Positions 22,452-33,093 of a DNA stretch of 64,000 nucleotides are shown here, piece by piece. Numbering within the stretch: the stretch's first letter is position 1; each line of letters begins with the position of its first letter. Source of the stretch: Cyprinodon diabolis (Eukaryota > Chordata > Actinopteri > Cyprinodontiformes > Cyprinodontidae); assembly GCA_030533445.1 (NCBI GenBank), contig CM060065.1:4390341-4454340 (forward strand). Reading direction: 5' to 3'. Position numbers and translations under genes: made by a program. The notes under the pieces are model-generated. The model had not been told where the DNA came from. It ran no database searches and worked only from the letters and a program-made list of their open reading frames with translations.

Positions 22452-22711
22452 TGCCATTTAGTCCCTTTGAACAGGTCTCTACAAAGACATTCACTTTAAA
22501 TGAAATGAATGTGCCTTTTGTAGTGGTGGGACATCTGAAGCCAAGCTGCCAGATGTGTACTGATTAAATAGAGGGCATGCCCACTGACACGCCGATTCGA
22601 TGTTGTGTCTCCTTGTGTAAAAACCACGTGATTGGGTAACTTGCAGTACGTTGACAAATCACTGCTGCATTTTAAGTGTCAGATATTGAAATAAAAGCAC
22701 AATGAAACTTG

Positions 22712-22985
22712 TTGTGCGCTGCTCAGTTGCGCAGTGGGAAGCACTGCTGCCTTGCAAAAGAAGGTTCCTGATTCAATTCCCGGCCCGGGCTCTTTCGGCA
22801 TGGACTTTGCATGTTCTCCCTGTTCATGCATGGGCTTCTCCTGTTTGTCTCTGTGTTGCCCTGCGACGGACTGGCGACCTGTCCAGGGTGGACCCCGCCT
22901 CTAGTATGTAGACAGCTGGAGATAGGCACCAGCACCTCTCCAACCCCACTTGGAATAAGTGTGACAGAAAATGGATGGATGGAAC
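22712..22985 (+). repeat. tRNA-derived SINE
   Basis: Contains a B-box-like ggttcctgattcaattcc near 22766, then ttgcatgttctccctg, ccctgcgacggactggcg, cagctggagataggcacc and a tail of atggatgga units. This order is that of a common teleost tRNA-related SINE. The middle of the usual body is deleted. Open frames over it are not genes. Confidence 0.8.
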
Positions 22986-23116
22986 TTGTTGCTTTGTGGG
23001 TTGTTGTAGACAGTTTTGTTGCACATCAGCAGAGATAGTTTCTAAGAGTATCAAAACAGAATTATCTGAGAAGAGTGAGCCAAAAAAAAAGACCACTCCC
23101 ACCTGGACGTACTTAA

Positions 23117-23182
<66 letters not shown>

Positions 23183-24719
23183 CCTTCAGGAAATAAGTCA
23201 GGACTAGAAAGCCTGAAGTCCATCTTCTTTGCAAAAATCAGTCCAACATCAGCCAGACAGAAAAACGGCAAAGACTATAACTTAGAAATCAGCGTTTAAT
23301 GAGTAAAAAAGGGGATAATCTAAAATGGTAACCACCGAAGAACATCAAGGCAACATTTCAGAAAACAGAGCAAGTGGGAACTTAGAAAAATTTGGGGCCA
23401 AATGCCTCATACACCTCCTACCAGATATGCATAGATGGAGTCCCCTCCAACCCGCACCCCACCTCATCCCCAACCCCTTTTGGACAGGATTTCGGACGGG
23501 GTCAAAATATGTTCTGTTACAATCATGGCCTGCAGTCGCATCCACACGGCAAAGCGGTAAAAAGTTATTTACATATTTATAACCTGTTTGATATCATTAA
23601 TTTAATCTTTGATACATCCATCATCCTGTGTATGTCGGGTGTTTCTGATTGATGTGCATTATGCTTCATTTCAGCAAAGACTGCAGCTGAAGATTAAAGG
23701 AAAATGGAGATTCAGCAGAACGTTCTTAGAGTTGCTTTGAATGTAAGCAAGATAAGTGAAAATAAAATGCAAACTTTTCCACCAGCCCCCCACCCCCCCA
23801 ACTCACACAAACACACTGGATCTTTTCCACATTTGTTTTATCTGGATGATCCGTTGATCTGTTTATATAAAAACCAGAGACACTGCAGATGCCAAATAAC
23901 TCTTGGCTTTCCTCCCTCTCTGCTTAGATCATTTATATAAGCTGCATCACTATTAAATATAATAGCATCTGCTTCCCACTAAACATGATGACAGTTTTGA
24001 AGAGTCATAAATCATAACAATATGACATCATACACAATTCTAATTAATCAGTTAACAAAACAAACAATTTATTAACATTTTAACAGGTAAACAGCTTATA
24101 AGAAGGATATACTGCTCTATCTTTGTCTGTTTGCATTATCTCAGTATCTATTATAGGAGCAGATCGTTTTGACTCTGGGACAGATAGCTATAATTCAGAG
24201 ATATAATAGCATAAATGTTGCCAAAATTTAACAACTAAAACCCCACGTTTTTTTTCCACTTATCATTGTGAAAGTTAGCTTCATATTCTATTTAAACAAA
24301 GTCCTGTCAGTATGTAAGAGTAGAGTTTAAAAAGAAAACCTGTGAAAATTCAAATCCTTATAGTAAACTGGCAGAATTACATCAAAACAACAAAGACTAA
24401 AACCTCCTCACCGTGGCAATTTGGCACTGAAGCCATTTCAGTGACTTTGTTATTATTCAACAACTTTGAAATCCTTCTAGTAAGTTTTTTTAGGCAACCA
24501 GAAACAAATCTAGCTAATTTGAAAACTTTGGTGACGACACAAAGGAAAGACCCCAAACACTATAAAGTTTCTGTCTTCAGCTCAAAATGCTGCCCATATA
24601 TTAGTAGCAGGGGTGTGTGCGCTTTAACTTAGCTCGTTCTATGAGCAGTCTGAGCTTCTTGACTAACAAAATAAGCATTTGGCCTGTTTACAAAAGCTGT
24701 GCCCATTCTGTTGCCATTT
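22986..24719. other. No gene recognised; holds a TCTG microsatellite
   Basis: Apart from the microsatellite at 23118-23181, I see no repeat or coding sequence that I can name. Confidence 0.4.
23118..23181 (+). repeat. (TCTG)n microsatellite
   Basis: About sixteen uninterrupted tetranucleotide units. Frames across it produce artificial repeated peptides. Confidence 0.97.
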
Positions 24720-24795
24720 AATGGATGGATGGATGGATGGATGGATGGATGGATGGATGGATGGATGGATGGATGGATGGATGGATGGATGGATG
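24720..24795 (+). repeat. (ATGG)n microsatellite
   Basis: About nineteen tandem tetranucleotide units immediately upstream of an L2 fragment. Could derive from a SINE tail, since the SINE at 22712 ends in the same unit. Confidence 0.97.
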
Positions 24796-25150
24796 AGAAG
24801 CTATTTAATCAGTCACTTGATTTGGATGGGATTAAACGATGTAAAATCTTGGTCTTGGTCAGGGTTGATGCTGAGAAACTAGTCCATGTATTTGTTACTT
24901 CAAGGCTGGAGGTTTCTCCCTGTTAAAAGGATTTTTTTTTCTCTCCACTGTCGCTACAAGCATGCTTGGTGTGAGGGATTGCCTTAGAGTCAATGATTTG
25001 ATGCAATCAACAGCTCTTCCTTAGAAAGAAAACTTTAAATCAATCTGACTGTATGATCTGGTGTACTGTCAAGTGCCTTGAGATGAAATGTGATGTGAAT
25101 TGGCGCTATATAAATAAACTGAATGGAATTGAGTTATTATTGATATGAAT
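24796..25150 (+). pseudogene. L2-type LINE fragment with internal deletions
   Basis: 24796-24907 matches ORF2 codons of the L2 copy (agaagctatttaatcagtc, cttcatttggatgggatta-like text, then ctgagaaactagtccatg), with one internal piece missing. It jumps directly at about 24907 to the 3' UTR (ctccactgtcgctacaagc) and ends tatataaataaactgaatgg. About 1.2 kb of the normal element is therefore absent at the 24907 junction. Confidence 0.85.
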
Positions 25151-25264
25151 TGAATGGGCTAAGGTCTGCATGAAAGTGGCATAACTTGAAACAGGTTTAT
25201 AGTTCCCAAAAATAGAATCAAAGACAAAATCAATAGAATCAAACCAATTATGCAAAAACAACTA

Positions 25265-25450
25265 ACAAACAAGCCGAGTGGTGAGGGTTACGGAGGCGAG
25301 AAACGCTAAAGTAACGCAATAGTTCCTTTCAATAGTTACTAGTTACCTTTATTGTGGAGTAAATTATTTAGTATCTTAATTACTTTTTGGGAGAAGTAAC
25401 TAGTAACTATAATTAATTACTTTTTCAATGTAACGTGCCCAACACTGTTT
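25265..25450 (-). repeat. hAT-type terminal fragment
   Basis: The right edge reads acgtgcccaacactg, inverse of CAGTGTTGGGCACGT, a recurrent hAT-like terminus in fish. The adjacent sequence alternates agtaactagtaac-type units as in such elements. Only one end is present. Confidence 0.5.
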
Positions 25451-25557
25451 ACAGACTTATTACCAGCTACCAATGGAACAAAGAGAAATTTTGCTTTGTA
25501 TCCACTCTGTGTATACAAAATAAAAATAAAAATTGTCTAAGTCTAAGTTACTGCAAA
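25451..25557 (+). repeat. Rex/Babar-like LINE 3' end fragment
   Basis: Contains aaattttgctttgtatcc then actctgtgtatacaaaat and ttgtctaagtctaag, matching the 3' end of the LINE at 42105-43372. 5' truncated. Confidence 0.65.
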
Positions 25558-25565
25558 CATTTCAT

Positions 25566-26830
25566 TAGGGCTGCAACTAACGATTATTTTAAAAATCGAT
25601 GAATCGGCCGACTATTTTTTTCGATTAATCGATGAATCAGACAAAAAATATTTTTTTATATTAACCTCTTTATTCCAAAATAAACATTTTAGACAGAACA
25701 AACAAGCACACAAGTACAGGTTGCTCATTAACTGTACTGGTGCAATATGAAAAATAAATGTTTGTATTAAAACTACGCAAACTTACATGAGAAATGTAGC
25801 TGTACATCCACAAAATATAGGGTACTTTGTTTCATAAAGCGCAAAAAAAGACAGGCATTTTTGTTCTTAATGCCCCTAAGGGGCTCAAACAATGGGCCCC
25901 CCCATTTCAACAAATGAGTTCTTTTTAGACTAGAAGAGTTCTGCCTTTTAAGACAGGAAAGTATAGCAGTTAAAGTTGCTACTTGGGAAAATACTGAACC
26001 ATAGAGATAAAAATAGCCCTGTGATTCAAATTATAAATTGTATTTGGAATAAAAATGAGAGAACTAGGGGTGCTAAAAAACACATCCTCCAAAAACAGAT
26101 ATTTACATGGAAATGCGGCATATAATTAATTGACATATTACTGATCTTGCTGGATTTTATTCTGCTTTACTTCCATAAATTGCAGGATCTTCTTTACTTT
26201 ATCTTTGCCAGAAGATTTAAACTTTAAAAGCCTTGCCCTCATAATGTGCAAGTTAATTTATTTATAAAGAAAATATAAACGCTGCTTAAGCTAATTCTAA
26301 TGAAATTAAAAGTAAAATAAGTAGCCAACCTTATCACTGTCTGTAACCTACTAACAATGGAAGGAAAGCATCAGATGAGCTACCTGAGAAACTAACGTTA
26401 CGTTTCCCCACTTTAAAACCAAACAAACATGGTCGCTCACCCTGCTGATCAACTCTCATCACTCACTTTTCAGGTGCTGCATCATAACAGTGGTGCTTCC
26501 GTGTTATGTTAATTTGTTTTTACAAAAGTTGCATGTTACGAATTTTCGCTTTACAAAGCGCAGGCTATTTTAATTATTGTGATGCGCGCTTCATTTGCAG
26601 TCTGGACGCTGAGGCTAAACATCCTGCGGCTCTGACTGCAGCGCTGAGAGGGACTCCTGCGGGAGCGTGAGAACTGGGTTGGGATGGGGGAGGCGCCCCA
26701 CGGCAGCAGCTGCCAATGGCGGCGGATGACGCATTAATCGCGCAACACAACTAATCGATGATGAAATTCGTTGCCAACGCTTTTAAAAGTTGATTTTTAT
26801 CGATTTTATCGATTCGTTGTTGCAGCCCTA
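25566..26830. mobile_element. Non-autonomous hAT element (1.27 kb)
   Basis: Ends TAGGGCTGCAACTAACGA and, inverted, TAGGGCTGCAACAACGA. Exact 8-bp target duplications, catttcat, lie at 25558-25565 and 26831-26838, the hAT signature. No open frame of note lies inside, so it would need a transposase supplied elsewhere. Subterminal atcgat-rich sequence at both ends could be transposase-binding sites (inference). Confidence 0.9.
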
Positions 26831-26838
26831 CATTTCAT

Positions 26839-27030
26839 TACAGTTGTTGCATTCAAGACAGTCCATAGAAGTTATTTAGCTTATAGTTATAAAACTTGTT
26901 CATATGCGTTTGTTTAACTTTATTTTTCGTATAAACACATTTGGTTTTACTTGTCAAGTTTACAGTGCATAATGATCTGAAATATAGAGGTCTAACAAAA
27001 ATGAAAATCATTGCTCTTAAAGAAGGTAGA
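26839..27030. other. Spacer without recognised feature
   Basis: Short AT-rich spacer between an hAT element and a tandem duplication. Confidence 0.4.
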
Positions 27031-27290
27031 TTTTGTTGCTCAACCTCTTAAAACCCTCAAGGAAAGAAGTGCAAGAAATAACAGAATTGGACTGCAGAGG
27101 ACAGGTAGTCTGACGTAGTCCTACTCAATTCTAGTCAGAATATGAGTCTGATACTGCTCCATAGAGCTGTGATTATGGGGCTTGTTTTGAACGAACCAGG
27201 AAAAAAAATGCCTCTGCACTCAATTGGATAGGCCTACAACCAATAAGAGCAATGCAGTGCGTGACGTATGTTAAGCGATGCATAGTTCCA
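27031..27290 (+). repeat. Upstream unit of a 260-bp tandem duplication
   Basis: Almost the same as 27291-27550 (about a handful of differences by eye). Each unit holds flanking DNA (ttttgttgctcaa to gaggacagg) followed by the first about 185 bp of the transposon that is complete at 27366-27915. The duplication therefore took in both flank and element end. Confidence 0.9.
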
Positions 27291-27365
27291 TTTTGTTGCT
27301 CAAGCTCTTAAAACCCTCAAGGAAAGAAGTGCAAGAAATAAAAGAATTGGACTGCAGAGGACAGG

Positions 27366-27915
27366 TAGCCTGACGTAGTCCTACTCAATTCTAGTCAGAA
27401 TATGAGTCTGATACTGCTCCATAGAGCTGTGATTATGGGGCGTGTTTTGAACGAACCAGGAAAAAAATGCCTCTGCACTCAATTGGATAGGCCTACAACC
27501 AATAAGAGCAACAGAGTGAGTGATGTATGTTAAGCGATGCATAGTTGTTGTCAACAAAAATCAAAGCGTGCAGTTGCACACCTAGAATAAGAAGATGAGC
27601 CTTGATCGCGTTTCTCTGTTCCTCTTTTAAAATTAATTTGCTGTCGATATCTTCTAGAACAGACCTAATAGCAGAATCTACTCACCTCAACTCTCCGGCG
27701 GCAGCCATTGTTGTTGTCACCCAAGCGCGCTTTGGTCACATGGTTGATTAGGTTACTGTTGATCATCTGTCCATCATCGTATAAAGCCCCGACAATTTGA
27801 TTGGATCGCCAGAGGGTGGGCGATCATACTCGCGCTACTATGGAGCAATGCCAGACCGAACTTCCCGACCTCAAACCTTGTGGGCGGGACTAAGTTCGGA
27901 ATGGCACCCAGGCTA
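27366..27915. mobile_element. Small DNA transposon with 9-bp target duplication
   Basis: Begins TAGCCTGACG and ends CCCAGGCTA, a short inverted repeat (TAGCCTG). The 9-bp sequence gaggacagg occurs directly before the left end (27357-27365) and directly after the right end (27916-27924). No open frame. A 9-bp duplication is known for Mutator-like elements, but I do not recognise a Mutator-type terminus, so the superfamily stays open. Confidence 0.72.
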
Positions 27916-27924
27916 GAGGACAGG

Positions 27925-28417
27925 GATCAAGTTGTTCAATCCAAAAGAACATTTACACCTTTTTGAGATGGGTTACTGAGATCAAGTAAAATAACTGCCT
28001 GGAGAAGGAAATGTAAATATTACCTCAGTCCAGTGTCTAGCTTACTGTAAAGCATTCTGTGACAATTCAATGTGTTGGCTGTTCTTCAGGAGAATTTATT
28101 TTCTTACAGGTTTGGGTACAAACACTGTTGTAAATAAAGACTGTGTGAACAAAACTGTCATGGTTTTGGTTCTCTTTAAGTTTTCTCTTTGGGTTTTCAT
28201 TGGTTTTATTTCCAGTTTGAGTTATTCTAGTTGTATTTGATTGTTTTTGAGTTTTTATATATTTCTAGTTTACCTTCTATTGCCCTCTTGTGTCAGTTTC
28301 CTTCCTAGTTCCCTTCTAGTTGTTTGCATCCAAAAACATCTGCTGATCAGACTAGTCTTTGTTCGGCAGGAATGGGTCCAGCAACACTGATGCATGCGTG
28401 ATTCCCATAGAGCAAAA
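27925..28417. other. No gene; possible LTR-start remnant
   Basis: At 28158 the text tgtcatggttttggttctc resembles the start of a gypsy-like LTR, continuing with gttttcattggttttat shared with about 1876. No end or target duplication was seen. Confidence 0.35.
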
Positions 28418-28825
28418 CACTGGCCCTTTTTCGAATTTATGGGATGCGTCCTTAGAATGCCAGACTCGAAGGATGATTACGTCATAGCGCGGCTCCGAGG
28501 TCTGGTCGGATTCCAAGACTCCTCGTTATGCGGCCTTAAAATGCGTCCTTCTTTTTGCCCGATTTGAAGGACGGGTCCGCTGTATCCTTGCTATCCTTGG
28601 TTTTCCCATAATTCATTGCGAGACCAAGCAAGCCGGCTGCTCTGTGATTAGAGGAAAGGTTACTTGGTGCCGAACAGTGGTGAATATTGGAAGTGCAGTT
28701 TAATATGATACAAGTATGTGAATAGTTCTGTCTGAAATAAATGAAAATAGTTGTTTTAATGGTTATTGAGTCAGATATGTGGCAGTAATGTTTGGTTTAT
28801 CTAAAGGGTTTTTTATGATACTGTG

Positions 28826-29306
28826 TGTTAGGTTTAAACACCAAACACCTTATTCAACAACCTGCACAAAGAAAGACACAGAGAATTGAGTATAATTTAC
28901 TTGCAAGGAGAGGGGATCAGAGACTGCATTCAGTTACAATCTCCAACCCACTCTGAAGCAGTCTCTGCTCTCCAAGCTTTTTATTTGGAACGCCCTGGTT
29001 ACAATGTGGTTTCAACCTCTAAAGGGAAGGGGGGTCAACAGAAGCCAGTTGAAACCATAACTTTCGTACAACATCATAAGATAAGGAAAGTTCCTCTCCA
29101 CATCCGGTGTGTGCAACTCTGCGCAGCTCTCCGAGTTTCACAACATTAACCCAACTTTGACCTCAACATCCTCCTGCACAAACTGACAGCAAAACATTAG
29201 TAATCATAGCAAGCAAAGTTCACTCTTTGTAATATAAGTAAGATAGAGATAACAAATGTGTATAATATGATTAAAGTAGAATAACTTATGTACAATTAAT
29301 CCAACA
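28826..29306 (-). repeat. Retroviral 3' LTR
   Basis: 481 bp, TG...CA on either strand; identical by eye to 35348-35828. On the minus strand it carries ccaaataaaaagc, a polyadenylation signal, about two thirds of the way in. The 87-codon plus-strand frame inside both LTRs is not a gene. Confidence 0.97.
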
Positions 29307-29317
29307 TTTCCCTCCTG
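29307..29317 (-). promoter_or_regulatory. Polypurine tract
   Basis: On the minus strand AGGAGGGAAA lies directly before the 3' LTR start. This is the expected place and composition for the primer of plus-strand DNA synthesis. Confidence 0.85.
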
Positions 29318-29348
29318 TTTATTCACTTTAAGCTATTTATTTTATCAT

Positions 29349-30901
29349 TCAATAGTTACTTCTTTTCAGATTTTCAACTATGAAATCATTTTTAGCTGTA
29401 AAGGGTACGCTCAAAGGTACTTTAAGCTGGTGGGTTATTGTCGTTGGGATTAGGATAAAGGTCAGGAAAGTGTAAAGAGGTTTCATCCTCTTGCTGTCTT
29501 CATCATCCGATGGGTGTTCCTCAGTAGACATGAGGGCATACATTTCTGTTTTCATGGGTTGTATTGCTGTGGTAATTAGTCTATTTAGCAGCACTCTAAT
29601 ACATGGAATACAACAACATCCACATAAGGTCAGAATGGCGGCAAATACAGCTATAGACATTAAAATAGAAACTACCAATTGTTTGTATTTACCAAAAATG
29701 TCTCCAAATCCGTCCCACAATTTTGTGTCAACTCCAGAATGGTCTTTCATTTTGCTGTTAAGAGAGCGAAGGCCTTCAAGGGCCTTTGTGAGGCTGCCAT
29801 CAGCAGCGGTGTTGTTGGGAATAAAGGTGCAACACTGATCTCCAAAAATAGAGCACACACCACCTTTTTCAGCTAACAACATGTCAACAGCAATACGGTT
29901 CTGGAAAGCCATCAGAGAGGTAGCTGACAATTGTTCATGAACAGCGGAGAAGCCTTGTTCTGTTCTATTTCCCAGCCTCTGGACGTTATAGTGGATGTAA
30001 TTTATTCTGTCTACATTTTTGTTTATAGTGCACCACCAGCATAAGATAGATTCAAATCCTGCAGTAACTTGATTCGCTAGTTTATACTCATCTGGAACAT
30101 CTCTGGGTACCCCAATGCTGTCAATATAAGTAGGGTCATCTCCACTCCATGCGTTTTCAGATGACCTCTTCCTTCTAGTATGCCATGTGTGAGGTAAAAT
30201 GCTGTTTACGGTCGTTAACAATTCATCCATTGTGAGTGATGTAATAGAAACAGGTAAAATTAAAGTGACCGCAGCACACAATCCAGTGGTGTTGTATGGA
30301 AGTCTGTCAAACAATCTGTCATCTGTTTTAAGCGGTCCATTAATATTTTGAATTTTTATCTGTTCACCTTGGGCAGAAGTAAGAATCCCTTGTATCTCAT
30401 CTCCTTCTTGTGTAATATTTGCAGGGCACAAATACAATGTCCAACATGGATCGGTTCCAGCAGACCGTGCACATATAAATGAGGAAGAACAGCCTTCCTT
30501 CTCAAGGGGTTCTGCTGTGGAGTTTATCGTCATAGTGAAAACTTTGGAGTCATGGTTAACAGTGAACCCTGATATTCTACTCATCCATTTCTTAGCTAAA
30601 GATGTCCATCCATATGATCCTTTCTTCCACTGTTCAGTGGTTCTAAAAACGTCTCCCCAACTCTTTTGAGTTCTTTGAACTACACGGGGATATAGGTAGA
30701 AATCATAACCTCGCTAGACTCCTGGGTCAATTTTGAATCTTTGTGAGAATGTTTGAAAAGGAATAGTCACCACACTGATTACTCTAGTAGAGTTATAGCA
30801 GAGATAGACGTCCTTTTACAAATAGCTGGATCATGAGGGCGACAAGAATCCTTGCCCTGAGTGAGAGCTAAAGACAAAACTAATATGAGTAGTCGCAACA
30901 T
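29349..30901 (-). pseudogene. env: Retroviral envelope gene, broken
   Basis: An ATG at 30901 opens a hydrophobic, signal-peptide-like segment (MLRLLILVLSLALTQG). The frame is lost by about 30800 and a stop is present near 30715, so the surface subunit is not continuous. From 30584 to 29349 a 411-codon stretch is open. In that numbering: a basic RRKR furin-type site at 137-140 separates surface and transmembrane parts; LLAEKGGVC leads into a CX6CC motif (C244, C251, C252) typical of gamma-type transmembrane subunits; a membrane span covers about 302-322, followed by a cysteine-rich stretch (CGCCCIPC) and a cytoplasmic tail of about 80 residues. The fusion-peptide region after RRKR is not clearly hydrophobic. 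The protein as a whole is not encoded by one frame, and I infer no function. Confidence 0.88.
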
Positions 30902-31442
30902 TATCTAGGTTCAAACTTCAAAAAGCTTCCTATGGGTAATCTTTCACACAATGGTCTACTTCCTATGACCTTTCGGCAGAGTTGTGGACAATCTTCACCA
31001 GTTTGAGATGGTTGTATACTAAAAATACAACCCCCTTTGTACGATGGACTTCCTCTGAAGGTCGGTGAAGGAGACCAAATGTGTATTCTATAACAGGTAC
31101 CACAGTAGGATTACTAGAATGCTAAACACTATAGTAAGGTTCCACAGAATAATTAGGAGAGTGATTTTATCCATTAATCATCTGATCTATCTATCACCTT
31201 TTTACAGTGTGACAAGTGGATCCATGTGCTTCTTTCAGCTATTTTCAATGCAGTTGGAGTGGTCAACAAAACCTGATAGGGTCCTTCCCACTTAGGAGAA
31301 TACCAATGTTTCTTCTTTGGTCTTTCTTAGTCTGTTTTTAACAGTACAATTTATTCATTCCACAAGTCCTGCACTCTGTGGATGATATCCACAATGATTT
31401 TTTTAAATCAATGTGGAAGGCTAATCCTATTTTGGACACTAT
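30902..31442 (-). other. Retroviral pol-env junction, no open frame
   Basis: Lies between the integrase remnant and the env start. The 3' end of integrase would be expected here, but no continuous coding sequence is visible, indicating decay or deletion. An env splice acceptor would also be expected; I could not identify one. Confidence 0.4.
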
Positions 31443-33020
31443 TTAATTTACAAAGTAAGAATCATTCTCACTATATATTTTCTCTGGAATGCCATATCTT
31501 GGTATTATATCTTTACAGAGTGCTTTTGCTACTGTAAGGGCATCAGGGTTTTTTATTGGAAATAGTTCAATCCATTTAAAAAACAAATCTATTATAACTA
31601 AACAGAATTTTTTACATTCGCTTGGATTTAGTTCAATAAAATCCATATATATATGAACTGGAAAGGATAAATAGATTTAGGGAAAGCACCTTTTTTAGGT
31701 CTTAAATTTCCTTGAAAATTATGTTTAGCACATATTAAACATGCTTTACAAAAGTTTTTTGCATAGGATATAAATCCATATGCTGTATAATGATGCTCAA
31801 TCAATCCTACCATCCCTCCATTTGAGAGATGAGTAAAATCATGACTCAATATAGCAGCCCATTTGTATAAGTTTTTTGGAAGGATTGGTTTATTTGCTGG
31901 TCAGGTGTAAATCCCCTCTTTTAATTGTGCTCCTTTTCTTTTCCATTGTTCTTGTTCTTGTTTAGGAGCTTGCTGCTGCATGTCTTGTAATATGTCATTT
32001 TTTAGTGGATTTTCTGTTAATGTTATCATGCCTCTGTTTTTCCAGTGTTGTGCAAACGTATGTGTTGTAGCATAAGCATATTGACTATCTGTCCAGATAG
32101 TTACTTTTTTGTCTTTCATAAGTTTGCATGCTTCAGTAAGAGCAATCAGTTCTGCTGCTTGTGCAGAGTAATGTTGTGGTAAGGCTTCCGCTTTTAGCAC
32201 AGCGGTATGTGTCACTACAGCATAACCAGTTCTCGTTTTCCCTTTTTCATCTTTTTTAGAGGATCCATCAACAAATAATGTTTCTCCTTCTGACAAAGGA
32301 GTGTCTTTTAAATCTGGCCTACCCTTTTAGCAGTTTGTTCAGCCAGAGCCTCACAATCATGGGATTCCCCATCATCTGGTGTGGGGATAAGTGTTGCTGG
32401 GTTCAGCACCGTGCAGCGTTCTATTTTTAGATGCGGCTGTGACAGGAGTATAGACATGCATGAGAGGTGTCTGGCTGGGGATAGAAAAGTCATTTTTGTT
32501 TGTAAAAGCAGAGCAGACACCGAGTGGGGAACTTTTAATGTCAGTGGATGGAATAATACTATGTCAGCACTGGACGTTATTGCTAATGAAGCAGCTATCA
32601 CTGCTCGCACACAGTGTGGAAGTGCACATGCTACAGCATCTAATTTAGTAGAATAGTATGCTACTGGCCTTAATTTATTTCCATGCATTTGAGTTAAGAC
32701 TGAGGTCATAAAATGACCTTTGCAGTCCACCATTTGTACAAACTCTTTCTCATAATTTGGCAGGGCCAACGTGCAGCTGCTCACCATAGCCTGCTTAATG
32801 TTGCAGAAGGCCTTTTCTGCTTCAGGTATCTATTTTAGTTTATCTGACATTTTCAGTTCCTCTTTATACATAAAAAGTTTTAACGGTGCAGTTATTCCTG
32901 CATAATTTGAACTTAGAGGTGCGTGGGGTATGGGTTCTTTTATTGTGGTTCTGCAGGCTCCTGTATCACACAAAATTTAACAGGAGTGCCCTGGACCATC
33001 AGAACTATTTCTATATTTTT
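31443..33020 (-). pseudogene. pol: Retroviral pol remnant lacking the RT core
   Basis: Reading on the minus strand: a protease start with the DTGA active-site motif at about 32966-32955, then, within about 120 bp, sequence typical of the thumb/connection part of reverse transcriptase (32787-32308, with LALPNYEKEF and a CVLNPATLIP-like stretch). The fingers and palm, including the YXDD motif, and most of the protease are absent. RNase H follows (32296-31901) with D10 in FVDGSS, E49 in AAELIAL and D70 in WTDSQYAY. Integrase is in pieces: a zinc-binding part with CLICAKHN (31849-31628) and a core part (31646-31443) where the usual SDNG motif reads SEND, so the second catalytic aspartate is replaced. 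Stops and shifts separate these pieces. Confidence 0.88.
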
Positions 33021-33093
33021 CTTCAAAAATCAAATCCTCAAGTTTAATAAATCCATGTTTTCATCTTCTATTTCTTCAATAGAGAATGGTTGC

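Noticed and set aside
22712..22800. tRNA gene
   Set aside because: B-box-like sequence is present but no cloverleaf; it is the head of a SINE. The same holds for 43683-43760.
23118..23181. CRISPR-like regular repeat
   Set aside because: Tetranucleotide microsatellite without spacers, in an animal genome.
22975..23196. Frames with repeated SVCLSVCL or DRQT units
   Set aside because: Products of the (TCTG)n microsatellite.
24679..24926. Frames with repeated MDGW units
   Set aside because: Products of the (ATGG)n microsatellite and the adjoining L2 fragment.
28886..29149. Identical 87-codon frames in both retroviral LTRs (also 35408-35671)
   Set aside because: Antisense to the provirus within the LTR; identity is due to LTR identity, not protein conservation.
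29349..30584. A domesticated env gene (host-captured envelope)
   Set aside because: It sits inside a provirus with intact LTRs, target duplication, primer site and polypurine tract, and its surface subunit is broken; nothing indicates host function.
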